From Pseudomonadota bacterium (lineage in GTDB: Bacteria; Pseudomonadota; Alphaproteobacteria; Rhizobiales; Xanthobacteraceae), in assembly GCA_023435725.1 (NCBI GenBank), contig JAEYRD010000224.1:17282-81281 (forward strand): a stretch of DNA of 64,000 bases. The letters are read 5' to 3'. Every line of letters starts with the position of its first letter. Position 1 is the stretch's first letter. The translations under genes were made by a program, and so were the position numbers. Shown piece after piece: positions 32,849 to 40,309 of this stretch. The notes beneath the pieces were generated by a model. That model had not been told where the DNA came from, made no database searches, and was given only the letters and a program-made list of their open reading frames with translations.

Positions 32849-33152
32849 AGCCGATCAGGGGTTTGCGCGGCCGGAACAGGATCATCAGCAGGATGCCCAG
32901 AATGCCGAGGACGGCGAAAACCGGCTGATCCAGCACCAGGCGGATCACCGAGGTCCAGAGCCAGGGGGCCTTGGCCTCGACCCAGGTCCGGAATGCCGAC
33001 TGGCTGGCCTGGTTGATGTCGTTCCAGAACTGGCCGAACCGGGTGAACCGCAGGGTCTGGTCGGCCACCCAGCGGGCGCCGTCATAGACCATGAAGATGA
33101 ACCCGCCGGCGAGCAGCAACAGCCCAATCAGTCGGAAAAAGCCGCGGATCAT
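32835..33152 (-). CDS. Small membrane protein of unknown function
   Basis: A 105-residue inner-membrane protein with two hydrophobic segments, about residues 6-23 (FRLIGLLLLAGGFIFMVY) and 75-93 (PVFAVLGILGILLMILF), and an amphipathic middle (FWNDINQASQSAFRTWVEA). The ATG follows GGTGAGGC. The family occurs widely in Bradyrhizobium-like genomes near rpsT-dnaA; I know no function. Its 3-prime end lies in a tandem repeat. Confidence 0.75.
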   Translation of the reverse strand: MIRGFFRLIGLLLLAGGFIFMVYDGARWVADQTLRFTRFGQFWNDINQASQSAFRTWVEAKAPWLWTSVIRLVLDQPVFAVLGILGILLMILFRPRKPLIGYSRD

Positions 33153-33295
33153 GCCTCACCTATATGGTCGTCCGAACGGACGACCCGAAAGACGTCGCCA
33201 GCCAATACAAGGAGAACGGCAGAAATTCAACCACTTCAGGGCGTTACGGAGTGCATCCAGCCCGCCTGGGGCCCGTTTTCCGGGCCTGGAAAGCG

Positions 33296-33324
33296 TTGAC
33301 GGTGCCGCAGACCCTCTCTATAAG
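33296..33324 (+). promoter_or_regulatory. Sigma-70 promoter of rpsT
   Basis: TTGACG (33296-33301), a 17-base spacer, and TATAAG (33319-33324): near-consensus -35 and -10 elements pointing at rpsT, about 220 bp upstream of its start. The transcript would have a long leader. The rest of 33153-33553 shows no coding frame. Confidence 0.6.
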
Positions 33325-33553
33325 GGCGCCAACTGGCGGTGGGCGCAATCCTGCCGCCGCTGTTCTTTGAGCAGTTGCAGGCACCTTGAGCTTAAGAGCT
33401 CCTTGGAGCCTCAGAGATGGCCGTAAGTCCATCGCTCATGTTCCGGGGACAGCCTAGCAATCGAACACCCTAAATCCGAGCGTCGATTAAGCGGTCAAGC
33501 AGCCGGCGCTACCCGACCCAAACGCGACCGGTACCGCAAAGGACATTGAGACC

Positions 33554-33820
33554 ATGGCCAATACCACTTCCGCCAAGAAAGCGACGCGCAAGATCGCCCG
33601 CCGCACCGCCGTCAACAAGTCGCGCCGCACCCAGATGCGCGGCGCCGTTCGTAACGTCGAAGAAGCCATCAAGACCGGCGATCGCGCCGCCGCCGTCAAG
33701 GCGCTGGCGAGTGCCGAGCCCGCCCTGATGCGCGCCGCCCAGCGCAACATCATTCACAAGAACAACGCCAGCCGCAAAGTCTCGCGGCTCACTGCGCAGA
33801 TCGCCAAGCTCGCCAAGTAA
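33554..33820 (+). CDS. rpsT: 30S ribosomal protein S20
   Basis: An 88-residue basic helical protein with the typical S20 start MANTTSAKKATRKIARRTA and the conserved RTQMRGAVRNVEEAI and GIIHKNNASRKVSRL-like segments (here RNIIHKNNASRKVSRL). It binds 16S rRNA in the small subunit. The gene has its own promoter (33296) and terminator (33872). Its placement just before the dnaA region is the usual rhizobial order. Confidence 0.97.
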   Translation: MANTTSAKKATRKIARRTAVNKSRRTQMRGAVRNVEEAIKTGDRAAAVKALASAEPALMRAAQRNIIHKNNASRKVSRLTAQIAKLAK

Positions 33821-33829
33821 TGGCGAACT

Positions 33830-33849
33830 GATCCGTCGATCGACGGATC
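33830..33849. repeat. Perfect 20-bp palindrome after rpsT
   Basis: GATCCGTCGATCGACGGATC is a perfect palindrome with no central spacer, nine bases after the rpsT stop and before the terminator. It may be part of the termination or mRNA-decay signal. Confidence 0.6.
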
Positions 33850-33871
33850 GAACATCGCGCTCGTCAAATCA

Positions 33872-33896
33872 GCCCGGCATCGCGCCGGGCTTTTTT
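33872..33896 (+). terminator. Rho-independent terminator of rpsT
   Basis: GCCCGGC and GCCGGGC form a 7-bp stem with a 5-base loop, followed by TTTTTT. A textbook intrinsic terminator. Confidence 0.9.
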
Positions 33897-33899
33897 GTT

Positions 33900-34480
33900 G
33901 CCTGTCATATTCGCAAGAGCAGCCGCGCGACGGCCAATCAACGATTGGAAGATTTGCATCGCCGGCACCACGATCCGTCCGGTAGTTTTGCCGCGGGCTA
34001 TTTTGCAACAGCGGAAACTTTCACTGCGCTGCGAAAAACCCCTGCGGCACGGGCACAAATGCAATCGATCGGCAAGAACGTTGTTCACACCGTAGTTCAC
34101 CGGAACGCGTTCAGCGGTGGAGTTACCCTGTGAAACGAGACTCGAAAAACGATGTTTGGATAATCACTTATCCACATAGCGAGGCCAAGCATTTGGAAAA
34201 TGACCTCGCGCAGGACGTGCGTGAAGGTTTTGTAAAATATTTTTGGCTGCCGCCCGTCAATTGTCACACAGCGCGTTTGGTTTTCGAATCTGTGCACGGA
34301 TTCAAAAACTTGCTCTCAAGCTTGTGTACAAGTCGCGCGCGGCATTAACGCAGTTCAAGTTTTTTGATGCCGCGAGTCTGAATCAATTCCGTTGCGAGTC
34401 TTTCGGCATAGTGTATTTCTTAAGGCGTTCGCGGCGCCCACGATCTTGAGACCAGCGCGGTTTTGGAAACGGGGCGAGCG
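33900..34480. other. Candidate chromosomal replication origin (oriC)
   Basis: The rpsT-dnaA gap (33821-35081) is the longest gene-free stretch in the core region and is AT-richer than its surroundings. It holds one perfect DnaA box, TTATCCACA (34168-34176), a one-mismatch box in the opposite orientation (TTTGGATAA, 34155-34163), a weaker TTGTTCACA (34081), and an AT-rich run near 34217-34235 (TTTTGTAAAATATTTTT) that could be the unwinding element. The position between rpsT and dnaA fits an origin, but some alphaproteobacteria have it elsewhere. No protein-coding gene is convincing here. Confidence 0.5.
34155..34176. promoter_or_regulatory. dnaA box: Pair of opposed DnaA boxes
   Basis: TTTGGATAA (one mismatch to TGTGGATAA) at 34155-34163 and the consensus TTATCCACA at 34168-34176 face each other with four bases between. 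They lie upstream of dnaA in the AT-richer rpsT-dnaA gap. Confidence 0.65.
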
Positions 34481-34757
34481 TGCAAATCGGCGGCGGTGTG
34501 CACGTTGGCGACGCTTCAACAAGCGATTGTCGATACAAAACCCATAGCAATGTGGGAACGGTAGCTTTTTGTCTGAATGTCTCCAAGCGAGATCTTACGC
34601 ATCTCGTTCGCGCCAAGCGCAAAAGGGGGAAAGTGAGAGACACAATGAAGCTACCCGACGCGCGTGATGGCGAAGCCGGGTGAACGATTAGTGCAGACGG
34701 GCAGGACATCCGTAACGGAGTTTCCGGTGCGGCTGTCTTCAGGACACGTAGTACCTT

Positions 34758-34775
34758 GCCGTGAGCGATCACGGC
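34758..34775 (+). promoter_or_regulatory. Stem-loop in the dnaA leader region
   Basis: GCCGTGA and TCACGGC form a 7-bp stem with a GCGA tetraloop (a stable GNRA type), extended by CCT/AGG pairs. It ends only a few bases before the ribosome site GGGGAGGT of the small frame at 34792, so it may influence translation. Confidence 0.4.
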
Positions 34776-34791
34776 AGGACGGGGAGGTATC

Positions 34792-34905
34792 ATGTCTAAC
34801 GGACTCAACGCGGTATTGAATCACACTTCCTATTCCAACGATGCCGTTCTAGATCAGTCCGACCTCCAGCCTCCGGCGTGTGACGGAGCGCCGAGTACGC
34901 GCTGA
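34792..34905 (+). CDS. Candidate 37-codon leader peptide upstream of dnaA
   Basis: An ATG at 34792 behind GGGGAGGT (very good spacing) opens MSNGLNAVLNHTSYSNDAVL and stops with TGA at 34903-34905. It lies about 180 bp before dnaA and just after the stem-loop at 34758. The strong ribosome site is the main evidence; I recognise no family. It could be a leader peptide tied to dnaA expression or a fortuitous frame. Confidence 0.35.
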   Translation: MSNGLNAVLNHTSYSNDAVLDQSDLQPPACDGAPSTR

Positions 34906-35081
34906 CCTCGCGACCCCTCCATCTCTGACATCGCTGATCGGACGCGGCGTTTCCGCCGAACGGTGAGCCATGCCTGACGATGGACTCGCTTTGAGGTCGC
35001 GCCATGACAGGCCCCCTGATGGCAGGAACCCTGCATGGCGCTCACAACGCAACCTTATCTCTCAAGAGAAGTTTTTTTACG

Positions 35082-36494
35082 ATGAACACATCGGAACAGG
35101 ATCGCTGGTCGCGCGTGAAGGGTCGGCTGCGCTCGAGCGTTGGTGAAGACGTTTATACGAGCTGGTTTGCGCGCATGGATCTCGAGGGTGTGCAGGACGA
35201 GAGCGTGCGGCTCTCGGTTCCGACGCGCTTCCTGAAGAGCTGGATTCAGGCTCATTATGCCGAGCGCGTGCTGTCGTGCTGGCAGGCCGAGATGCCGGAG
35301 GTGCATCGCATCGATCTCACCGTTCGTTCGGCGGTACGCCCGGTCGTGCAGCCGAAGGAAGCCCCGGTGCCGGTCGAGACGCGACGCGTCTCCACACCGG
35401 AGCTGCGCTCGACTGCGACTGCACCGGTCTCGGCCAATCACGACGCGCTCGGCGGCTCGCCGCTCGATCCGCGCCTCACCTTTGCAAGCTTCGTCGTCGG
35501 CCGTTCCAACACGCTGGCGCATGCAGCCGCGCGCCAGGTGGCAGAAGGACGTCGCGGCGATCCCGTGATGTTCAATCCGCTCTACATCCATGCCGGTGTC
35601 GGCCTCGGCAAGACGCATCTGCTGCAGGCGGTGACCTGGGCCGGCAACTCCGGCAACGAGCGCAAGGTGCTCTATCTCACCGCGGAAAAATTCATGTACG
35701 GCTTCGTCGCCGCGCTGAAGACGCAGACGGCGCTCGCCTTCAAGGAAGCGCTGCGCGGCATCGACGTGCTCGTGATCGACGATCTGCAGTTCCTGCAGGG
35801 CAAGTCGACGCAGGCCGAGTTCTGCCACACGCTGAACGCGCTGATCGACGCCGGCCGCCAGGTCGTTATCGCGGCCGACCGTCCGCCGTCCGACCTCGAA
35901 AGCCTGGATGATCGCGTGCGCTCGCGGCTGGCCGGCGGTCTCGTGGTCGAGATGGGCTCGCTCGGCGAGGAGCTGCGGCTCGGCATTCTCAAGTCGCGTG
36001 TCGCCGCCGCCCGCACCCATCATGCGACCTTCGACGCACCGGAGGAGGTGCTGAACTATCTGGCACGCACCATCACCCATAACGGCCGCGACCTCGAAGG
36101 CGCCATCAACCGGCTTCTTGCCCACTCGAAGCTGAACAACCAGCCCGTGACGCTGGAGATGGCCGAGCGCGAGGTGCGCGACCTGGTCCGGCCGCAGGAG
36201 CCCAAGCGGATCAAGATCGAGGACATCCAGCGCGTGGTGGCGCGGCAGTATAATGTCAGCCGCTCCGACCTGCTGTCCTCGCGCCGGACCGCCAACGTGG
36301 TCCGCCCGCGGCAAGTGGCGATGTATCTCGCCAAGACGCTGACCCTGCGCTCGCTGCCGGAAATCGGCCGCCGTTTCGGCGGGCGCGACCACACCACGGT
36401 GTTGCATGCCGTGCGCAAGATCGAGTCCCTGGTCTCCAAGGACACGGCACTGTCGGAAGAGGTCGAGTCGCTGAAGCGCCAGCTTCAGGAATAA
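35082..36494 (+). CDS. dnaA: Chromosomal replication initiator protein DnaA
   Basis: A 470-residue initiator. Domain I (about 1-80) starts MNTSEQDRWSRVKGRLRS; domain II is a short Pro/Thr/Ser-rich linker. The AAA+ domain III has Walker A GVGLGKTH near residue 172, Walker B VLVIDDLQF near 229, and a sensor region with RVRSRLAGGL. Domain IV ends with the DnaA-box binding signature GRDHTTVLHAVRKIE near 434. Start ATG 35082 is chosen for family agreement; the frame extends to 35004. It melts oriC with ATP and controls initiation. dnaN follows after 430 bp that contain a palindromic repeat. Confidence 0.97.
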   Translation: MNTSEQDRWSRVKGRLRSSVGEDVYTSWFARMDLEGVQDESVRLSVPTRFLKSWIQAHYAERVLSCWQAEMPEVHRIDLTVRSAVRPVVQPKEAPVPVETRRVSTPELRSTATAPVSANHDALGGSPLDPRLTFASFVVGRSNTLAHAAARQVAEGRRGDPVMFNPLYIHAGVGLGKTHLLQAVTWAGNSGNERKVLYLTAEKFMYGFVAALKTQTALAFKEALRGIDVLVIDDLQFLQGKSTQAEFCHTLNALIDAGRQVVIAADRPPSDLESLDDRVRSRLAGGLVVEMGSLGEELRLGILKSRVAAARTHHATFDAPEEVLNYLARTITHNGRDLEGAINRLLAHSKLNNQPVTLEMAEREVRDLVRPQEPKRIKIEDIQRVVARQYNVSRSDLLSSRRTANVVRPRQVAMYLAKTLTLRSLPEIGRRFGGRDHTTVLHAVRKIESLVSKDTALSEEVESLKRQLQE

Positions 36495-36510
36495 GCGCCT
36501 ATCTGTTTCA

Positions 36511-36702
36511 CCTCTCCCCACTCGGGGAGAGGTCGAATTCGATCGCAGATTGAATTCGGGTGAGGGGGAGCCTCCGCGCATCCAACTCTCGCCGTCCCCG
36601 CGGGGGCTCCCCCTTACCCCAACCCTCTCAGCGCGAGCGAAGCTCGTCGCGGCCCCGCATCCGCCTTCGCCGAGGCTTCGGCGGACAAGAGCGGGACGAG
36701 GG
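36511..36702. repeat. Palindromic intergenic repeat, CCTCTCCCC family
   Basis: It opens with hairpin CCTCTCCCC-ACTC-GGGGAGAGG (36511-36532), then GGGTGAGGGGGAGC facing GCTCCCCCTTACCCC, and further arms around 36640-36702. The same family lies after murA (50310) and in part after the MmgE/PrpD gene (56341). It separates dnaA from dnaN; 36703-36927 shows no gene. Confidence 0.7.
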
Positions 36703-36927
36703 AGCGCAGCTTCGCCGTGGCGACACGGAAATAGCCCGTAAATCGTGGGGAACTGCCCCCCAATCCCTTGAAACCGGTGGCTTTCCGCGCCACCTTGCGC
36801 GACCTCGGCGGCTTTGGTCATATCGGGTGCATGATCCGGCCTTCCAGGGTCTTCGGTGCCGCGGCGCGCTTTCGGCCGCCCGGCTTTTCCATCGCTTTTC
36901 CATCTTGGGGATCGGGCGGGTAGTGCA

Positions 36928-38046
36928 ATGAAGGTTACGGTCGAACGCGCGCAACTCCTGAAGTCGCTGGGCCATGTCCACCGCGTGGTCGAGCGCCGCA
37001 ACACGATTCCGATCCTCGGCAACGTGCTGGTCCGCGCCGAGAACGCGAAATTGTCGCTGAAGGCGACCGACCTCGACCTCGAGGTGACGGAGACGCTCGC
37101 CGCCGAAACCGCGACCGCGGGCTCCACCACCGTGCCGGCACACATGTTCTACGACATCGTGCGCAAGCTGCCGGATGGCTCGCAGATCGTGCTCGAGGCC
37201 GACGGCGACCGCGCCGTGCTGGCGATCCGCGCCGGCCGCTCGCGCTTCACGCTCCAGACCCTGCCGGAGAATGATTTTCCGGACCTCGCCGCCGGCGACA
37301 TGTCGCATTCGTTCTCGCTCGCCGCCAAGGACGTCAAGCGGCTGATCGACCGCACCCAGTTCGCGATCTCGACCGAAGAGACGCGCTATTATCTCAACGG
37401 CATCTATCTGCATGCCGCAGGCACCGCCAAGGCCGCGACCCTGCGCGGCGTCGCCACCGACGGCCACCGCCTCGCCCAGCTCGACCTGGTCCAGCCGCAG
37501 GGAGCGGCCGGCATGCCCGGCGTGATCGTGCCGCGCAAGACCGTCGGCGAGGTGCAGCGCCTGATCGAGGACACCGAGGCCGAGATGACGATCGAGCTGT
37601 CGCAGGCCAAGATCCGCTTCATCATCGGCAATGTGGTGCTGACCTCGAAGCTGATCGACGGCACCTTCCCCGACTACGGCCGCGTCATCCCGCAGGGCAA
37701 CGACAAGGAACTCGTCGTCGACAAGAAGGATTTCGAGAACGCGGTCGACCGCGTCTCCACCATCTCCAGCGAGCGCGGCCGCGCGGTCAAACTGTCGCTG
37801 TCGGCAGGCAAGCTGGTGCTGTCGGTGACCAATCCGGATTCCGGCAGCGCGACCGAAGAGCTCGAGGTCGAATACGCCTCGGACGCCCTCGATATCGGCT
37901 TCAACTCGCGCTATCTGCTCGACATCGCCGCCCAGATCGAAGGCGACGTCGCGACCCTCAAGCTCGCCGACCCCGGCTCGCCGACCCTGGTCCAGGACCG
38001 CGACGACAAGAGCGCCCTCTACGTGCTGATGCCGATGCGGGTGTGA
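36928..38046 (+). CDS. dnaN: DNA polymerase III subunit beta (sliding clamp)
   Basis: A 372-residue beta clamp. It starts MKVTVERAQLLKSLGHVHRV at ATG 36928 and shows the three-domain pattern with NTIPILGNVLVRAEN, DLDLEV, LNGIYLHAAG in the middle domain and C-terminal LYVLMPMRV. The ring slides on DNA and holds polymerases. The order dnaA-dnaN-recF-gyrB is the conserved bacterial one. A palindromic repeat separates it from recF. Confidence 0.97.
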   Translation: MKVTVERAQLLKSLGHVHRVVERRNTIPILGNVLVRAENAKLSLKATDLDLEVTETLAAETATAGSTTVPAHMFYDIVRKLPDGSQIVLEADGDRAVLAIRAGRSRFTLQTLPENDFPDLAAGDMSHSFSLAAKDVKRLIDRTQFAISTEETRYYLNGIYLHAAGTAKAATLRGVATDGHRLAQLDLVQPQGAAGMPGVIVPRKTVGEVQRLIEDTEAEMTIELSQAKIRFIIGNVVLTSKLIDGTFPDYGRVIPQGNDKELVVDKKDFENAVDRVSTISSERGRAVKLSLSAGKLVLSVTNPDSGSATEELEVEYASDALDIGFNSRYLLDIAAQIEGDVATLKLADPGSPTLVQDRDDKSALYVLMPMRV

Positions 38047-38080
38047 GACCTACCGGCCCCTCCACGCATTGACTACATCC

Positions 38081-38157
38081 GTCATGGCCGGGCTTGTCCC
38101 GGCCATCCACGTCTTCGGAGCAAGAACGTGGATGCCCGGCACAAGGCCGAGCATGAC
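38081..38157. repeat. Palindromic intergenic repeat, GTCATGGCCGGGC family
   Basis: GTCATGGCCGGGCTTGTCCC at the left faces GCCCGGCACAAGGCCGAGCATGAC at the right, with inner arms CCACGTTCTT-like CATCCACGTCTTC and AACGTGGATG. It fills most of the dnaN-recF gap, so recF may still be read through from dnaN. Confidence 0.75.
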
Positions 38158-38171
38158 GAAAAGCGGATCTC

Positions 38172-39308
38172 ATGACCCCCTCCCGCATTCATCGCCTGAC
38201 GCTGACGCATTTTCGCAATTACCGGGCGGCGGGGCTCGAGACGGCGGCTGACATGGTGGCGCTGGTCGGGCCGAACGGGGCGGGCAAGACCAATTGCATC
38301 GAGGCGATCTCGTTCCTGTCGCCGGGACGCGGCTTGCGGCGCGCCACGCTGGAAGACGTCGCCGACAACCAGGGCGACGGCTCCTGGGCGGTCTCGGCGC
38401 AGGTCGAGGGCGCGCTCGGACTCGCCACGCTCGGTACCGGCATCGACGCGCCGCGCACTGATGCCGCGGTCAGCCGGCGCTGCCGCATCGACCGCGAGCC
38501 GGTCAATTCAGCGGCCGCCTTCGGCGACCACATCCGCATGGTGTGGCTGACGCCGGCGATGGATGGGCTGTTCATGGGCGCGGCCTCGGAGCGGCGGCGC
38601 TTCTTCGACCGCCTGGTGCTCGCCATCGACAACGAGCATTCCAGCCGCATCTCCGCGCTCGAACGCTCCTTGCGCTCGCGCAACCGCCTGCTCGAGACGC
38701 GCAATTACGACGACCATTGGTGTGATGCGATCGAACGCGAGACCGCCGAGCTTGCGGTCGCGGTCGCGGCAACGCGCGGCCAGACCGCAGCGCGGCTGAC
38801 AGGCATGCTGAATGCGCGCGCACAGGCCTCCGCCTTTCCCTCGGCGCAAATTGCGCTCGACGGCTGGATGGAGAACGCGCTGCTCACCGAGACCGCGACG
38901 TCGGTCGAGGACCGCTATCGCCAGATCCTGCGCGACAACCGACCGCGCGACGCGATTGCCGGCCGCACCACCGATGGCCCGCATCTCACCGACCTCCAGG
39001 TGATCTATGCGCCGAAAAGCATGCCGGCGCGCGATGCCTCGACCGGCGAGCAGAAGGCGCTGCTGATCGGCCTCGTGCTGGCGCACGCGACGCTGGTCGC
39101 CGAGATGACCGGCATCGTGCCGCTGCTGCTGCTCGACGAGGTCGTCGCCCATCTCGATCCGAACCGGCGCGCGGCGCTGTTCGATGAGCTGCGCAAGCTC
39201 GGCGCGCAGGTCTGGCTGACCGGCGCTGACCCGGCCGCGTTTGCCGAGATCGGCGCCGGAGGCGAGGTCTTTGACGTCGAGAGCGGACGGGTATCGGCCC
39301 GGCGCTAG
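38172..39308 (+). CDS. recF: DNA replication and repair protein RecF
   Basis: A 378-residue SMC-like ATPase. Walker A GPNGAGKT at residues 33-40, the conserved N-terminal LTLTHFRNY, the ABC signature region STGEQKALLIGL near 294, and Walker B LLLLDEVVAHLD near 318. It loads RecA at ssDNA gaps together with RecO and RecR. Unlike most RecF proteins it is slightly acidic in the middle region, but the length is normal. It lies between dnaN and two secreted repeat proteins, which separate it from gyrB. Confidence 0.95.
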   Translation: MTPSRIHRLTLTHFRNYRAAGLETAADMVALVGPNGAGKTNCIEAISFLSPGRGLRRATLEDVADNQGDGSWAVSAQVEGALGLATLGTGIDAPRTDAAVSRRCRIDREPVNSAAAFGDHIRMVWLTPAMDGLFMGAASERRRFFDRLVLAIDNEHSSRISALERSLRSRNRLLETRNYDDHWCDAIERETAELAVAVAATRGQTAARLTGMLNARAQASAFPSAQIALDGWMENALLTETATSVEDRYRQILRDNRPRDAIAGRTTDGPHLTDLQVIYAPKSMPARDASTGEQKALLIGLVLAHATLVAEMTGIVPLLLLDEVVAHLDPNRRAALFDELRKLGAQVWLTGADPAAFAEIGAGGEVFDVESGRVSARR

Positions 39309-39428
39309 GCCTCGACGTTGAACCCGACTGTTTCCGTTCGCGACTAGCTTTTCGAGGCCGCGGCGACGACGGCGCTGCCGCTGCTATCGGCGCGATGACA
39401 TCACGCGCGATATCCCTGGAGAAGCGAG

Positions 39429-40193
39429 ATGCTGACGGTAAGGACCGGGGCGCGAGCCCCGGCGCGATGGCTGGCGTTTGCGTGCGGCCTGTTGTTGCTC
39501 GCGACCTGCATGCTTGCGGCAAGCGCTGCCGCCTGGGTGCCGCATCTGTCGCCGCTGTTTTCAACGGCGCTGACGCCGGACCCCGACGCCAAGCTGCCCG
39601 CGCCGACCCGCTACAGCTATCGCGAGACCGGCATCACCACCATGCTCGACGTCGACGCTCCGCTCCGGACCAAGCTGATCGCCCGCATCCCCGCGGACCT
39701 GAATGACGTGCTCGCGTTCTACCGCACCGAGCTCGGCAAGCTCGGCTGGCAGGAGAAGCATGATGGCGCCGTGATCTCGGCCGATCACGTCCAGCTCGCC
39801 TTCATCTCCCCGCTCGGTCCGGCGGCGCTGGAGCTCAGCCGCAAGGACAAGGACAGCAACACCTCGGTCAATCTGGTGCAGAAAAACCAGGATGCCGCGA
39901 CCAGGGCGCAGATCATGCCGAGGCCCGGCCGTGCTGCGCTGATGTTCACCAATCTCGCCGACAAGGAAGTCGTGTTCACCATCGACAACCGGATCGTCAC
40001 GCTTCCTCCACGCGCCGGCAAGGAACGCCCGGAGGCGCCGCTGTTCAATTTGCCGCCGGGCAAATACCCCTACACATTGAAGGTCGAAGGCCGCCCCGAT
40101 CGCGACACGACGATCGATCTCGTGGCTGGCGATGCCTGGGACGTCACGGTCGGACCCGACGGAAATCCGTGGTCGCCGATCCAGCTCTATTGA
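39429..40193 (+). CDS. Secreted repeat protein, short paralogue
   Basis: A 254-residue exported protein: signal peptide to about residue 34 (LLLLATCMLAASAAA). It contains one copy of a domain with DVLAFYRTELGKLGWQE near residue 95, followed by NKEVVFTIDNRIVTLP-like and LPPGKYPYTLKVEG segments and a C-terminal GDAWDVTVGPDGN. It is homologous to the C-terminal third of the protein encoded next (40310-42466). I do not recognise the family. The start ATG follows GGAGAAGCGAG. Two such paralogues between recF and gyrB are unusual. Confidence 0.75.
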   Translation: MLTVRTGARAPARWLAFACGLLLLATCMLAASAAAWVPHLSPLFSTALTPDPDAKLPAPTRYSYRETGITTMLDVDAPLRTKLIARIPADLNDVLAFYRTELGKLGWQEKHDGAVISADHVQLAFISPLGPAALELSRKDKDSNTSVNLVQKNQDAATRAQIMPRPGRAALMFTNLADKEVVFTIDNRIVTLPPRAGKERPEAPLFNLPPGKYPYTLKVEGRPDRDTTIDLVAGDAWDVTVGPDGNPWSPIQLY

Positions 40194-40309
40194 GCCTTTG
40201 AACCTGCCCGGTTCCTGCCGCGACTTCTGGTCTGAGGCCGCGCCGACGGTGTCGCAGTCTGCACACGCGCGAGGGATGAAGACCCGCGCGAAATCCAGGA
40301 GTTTTGAGA

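Noticed and set aside
34130..34348. 72-codon frame in the rpsT-dnaA gap
   Set aside because: A GTG with GGAG upstream exists, but the frame covers the DnaA boxes and AT-rich run and is not protein-like; the region is better read as origin DNA.
35055..37145. 696-codon minus-strand frame opposite dnaA and the start of dnaN
   Set aside because: Shadow of dnaA; it has no recognisable domain and crosses an intergenic palindromic repeat.
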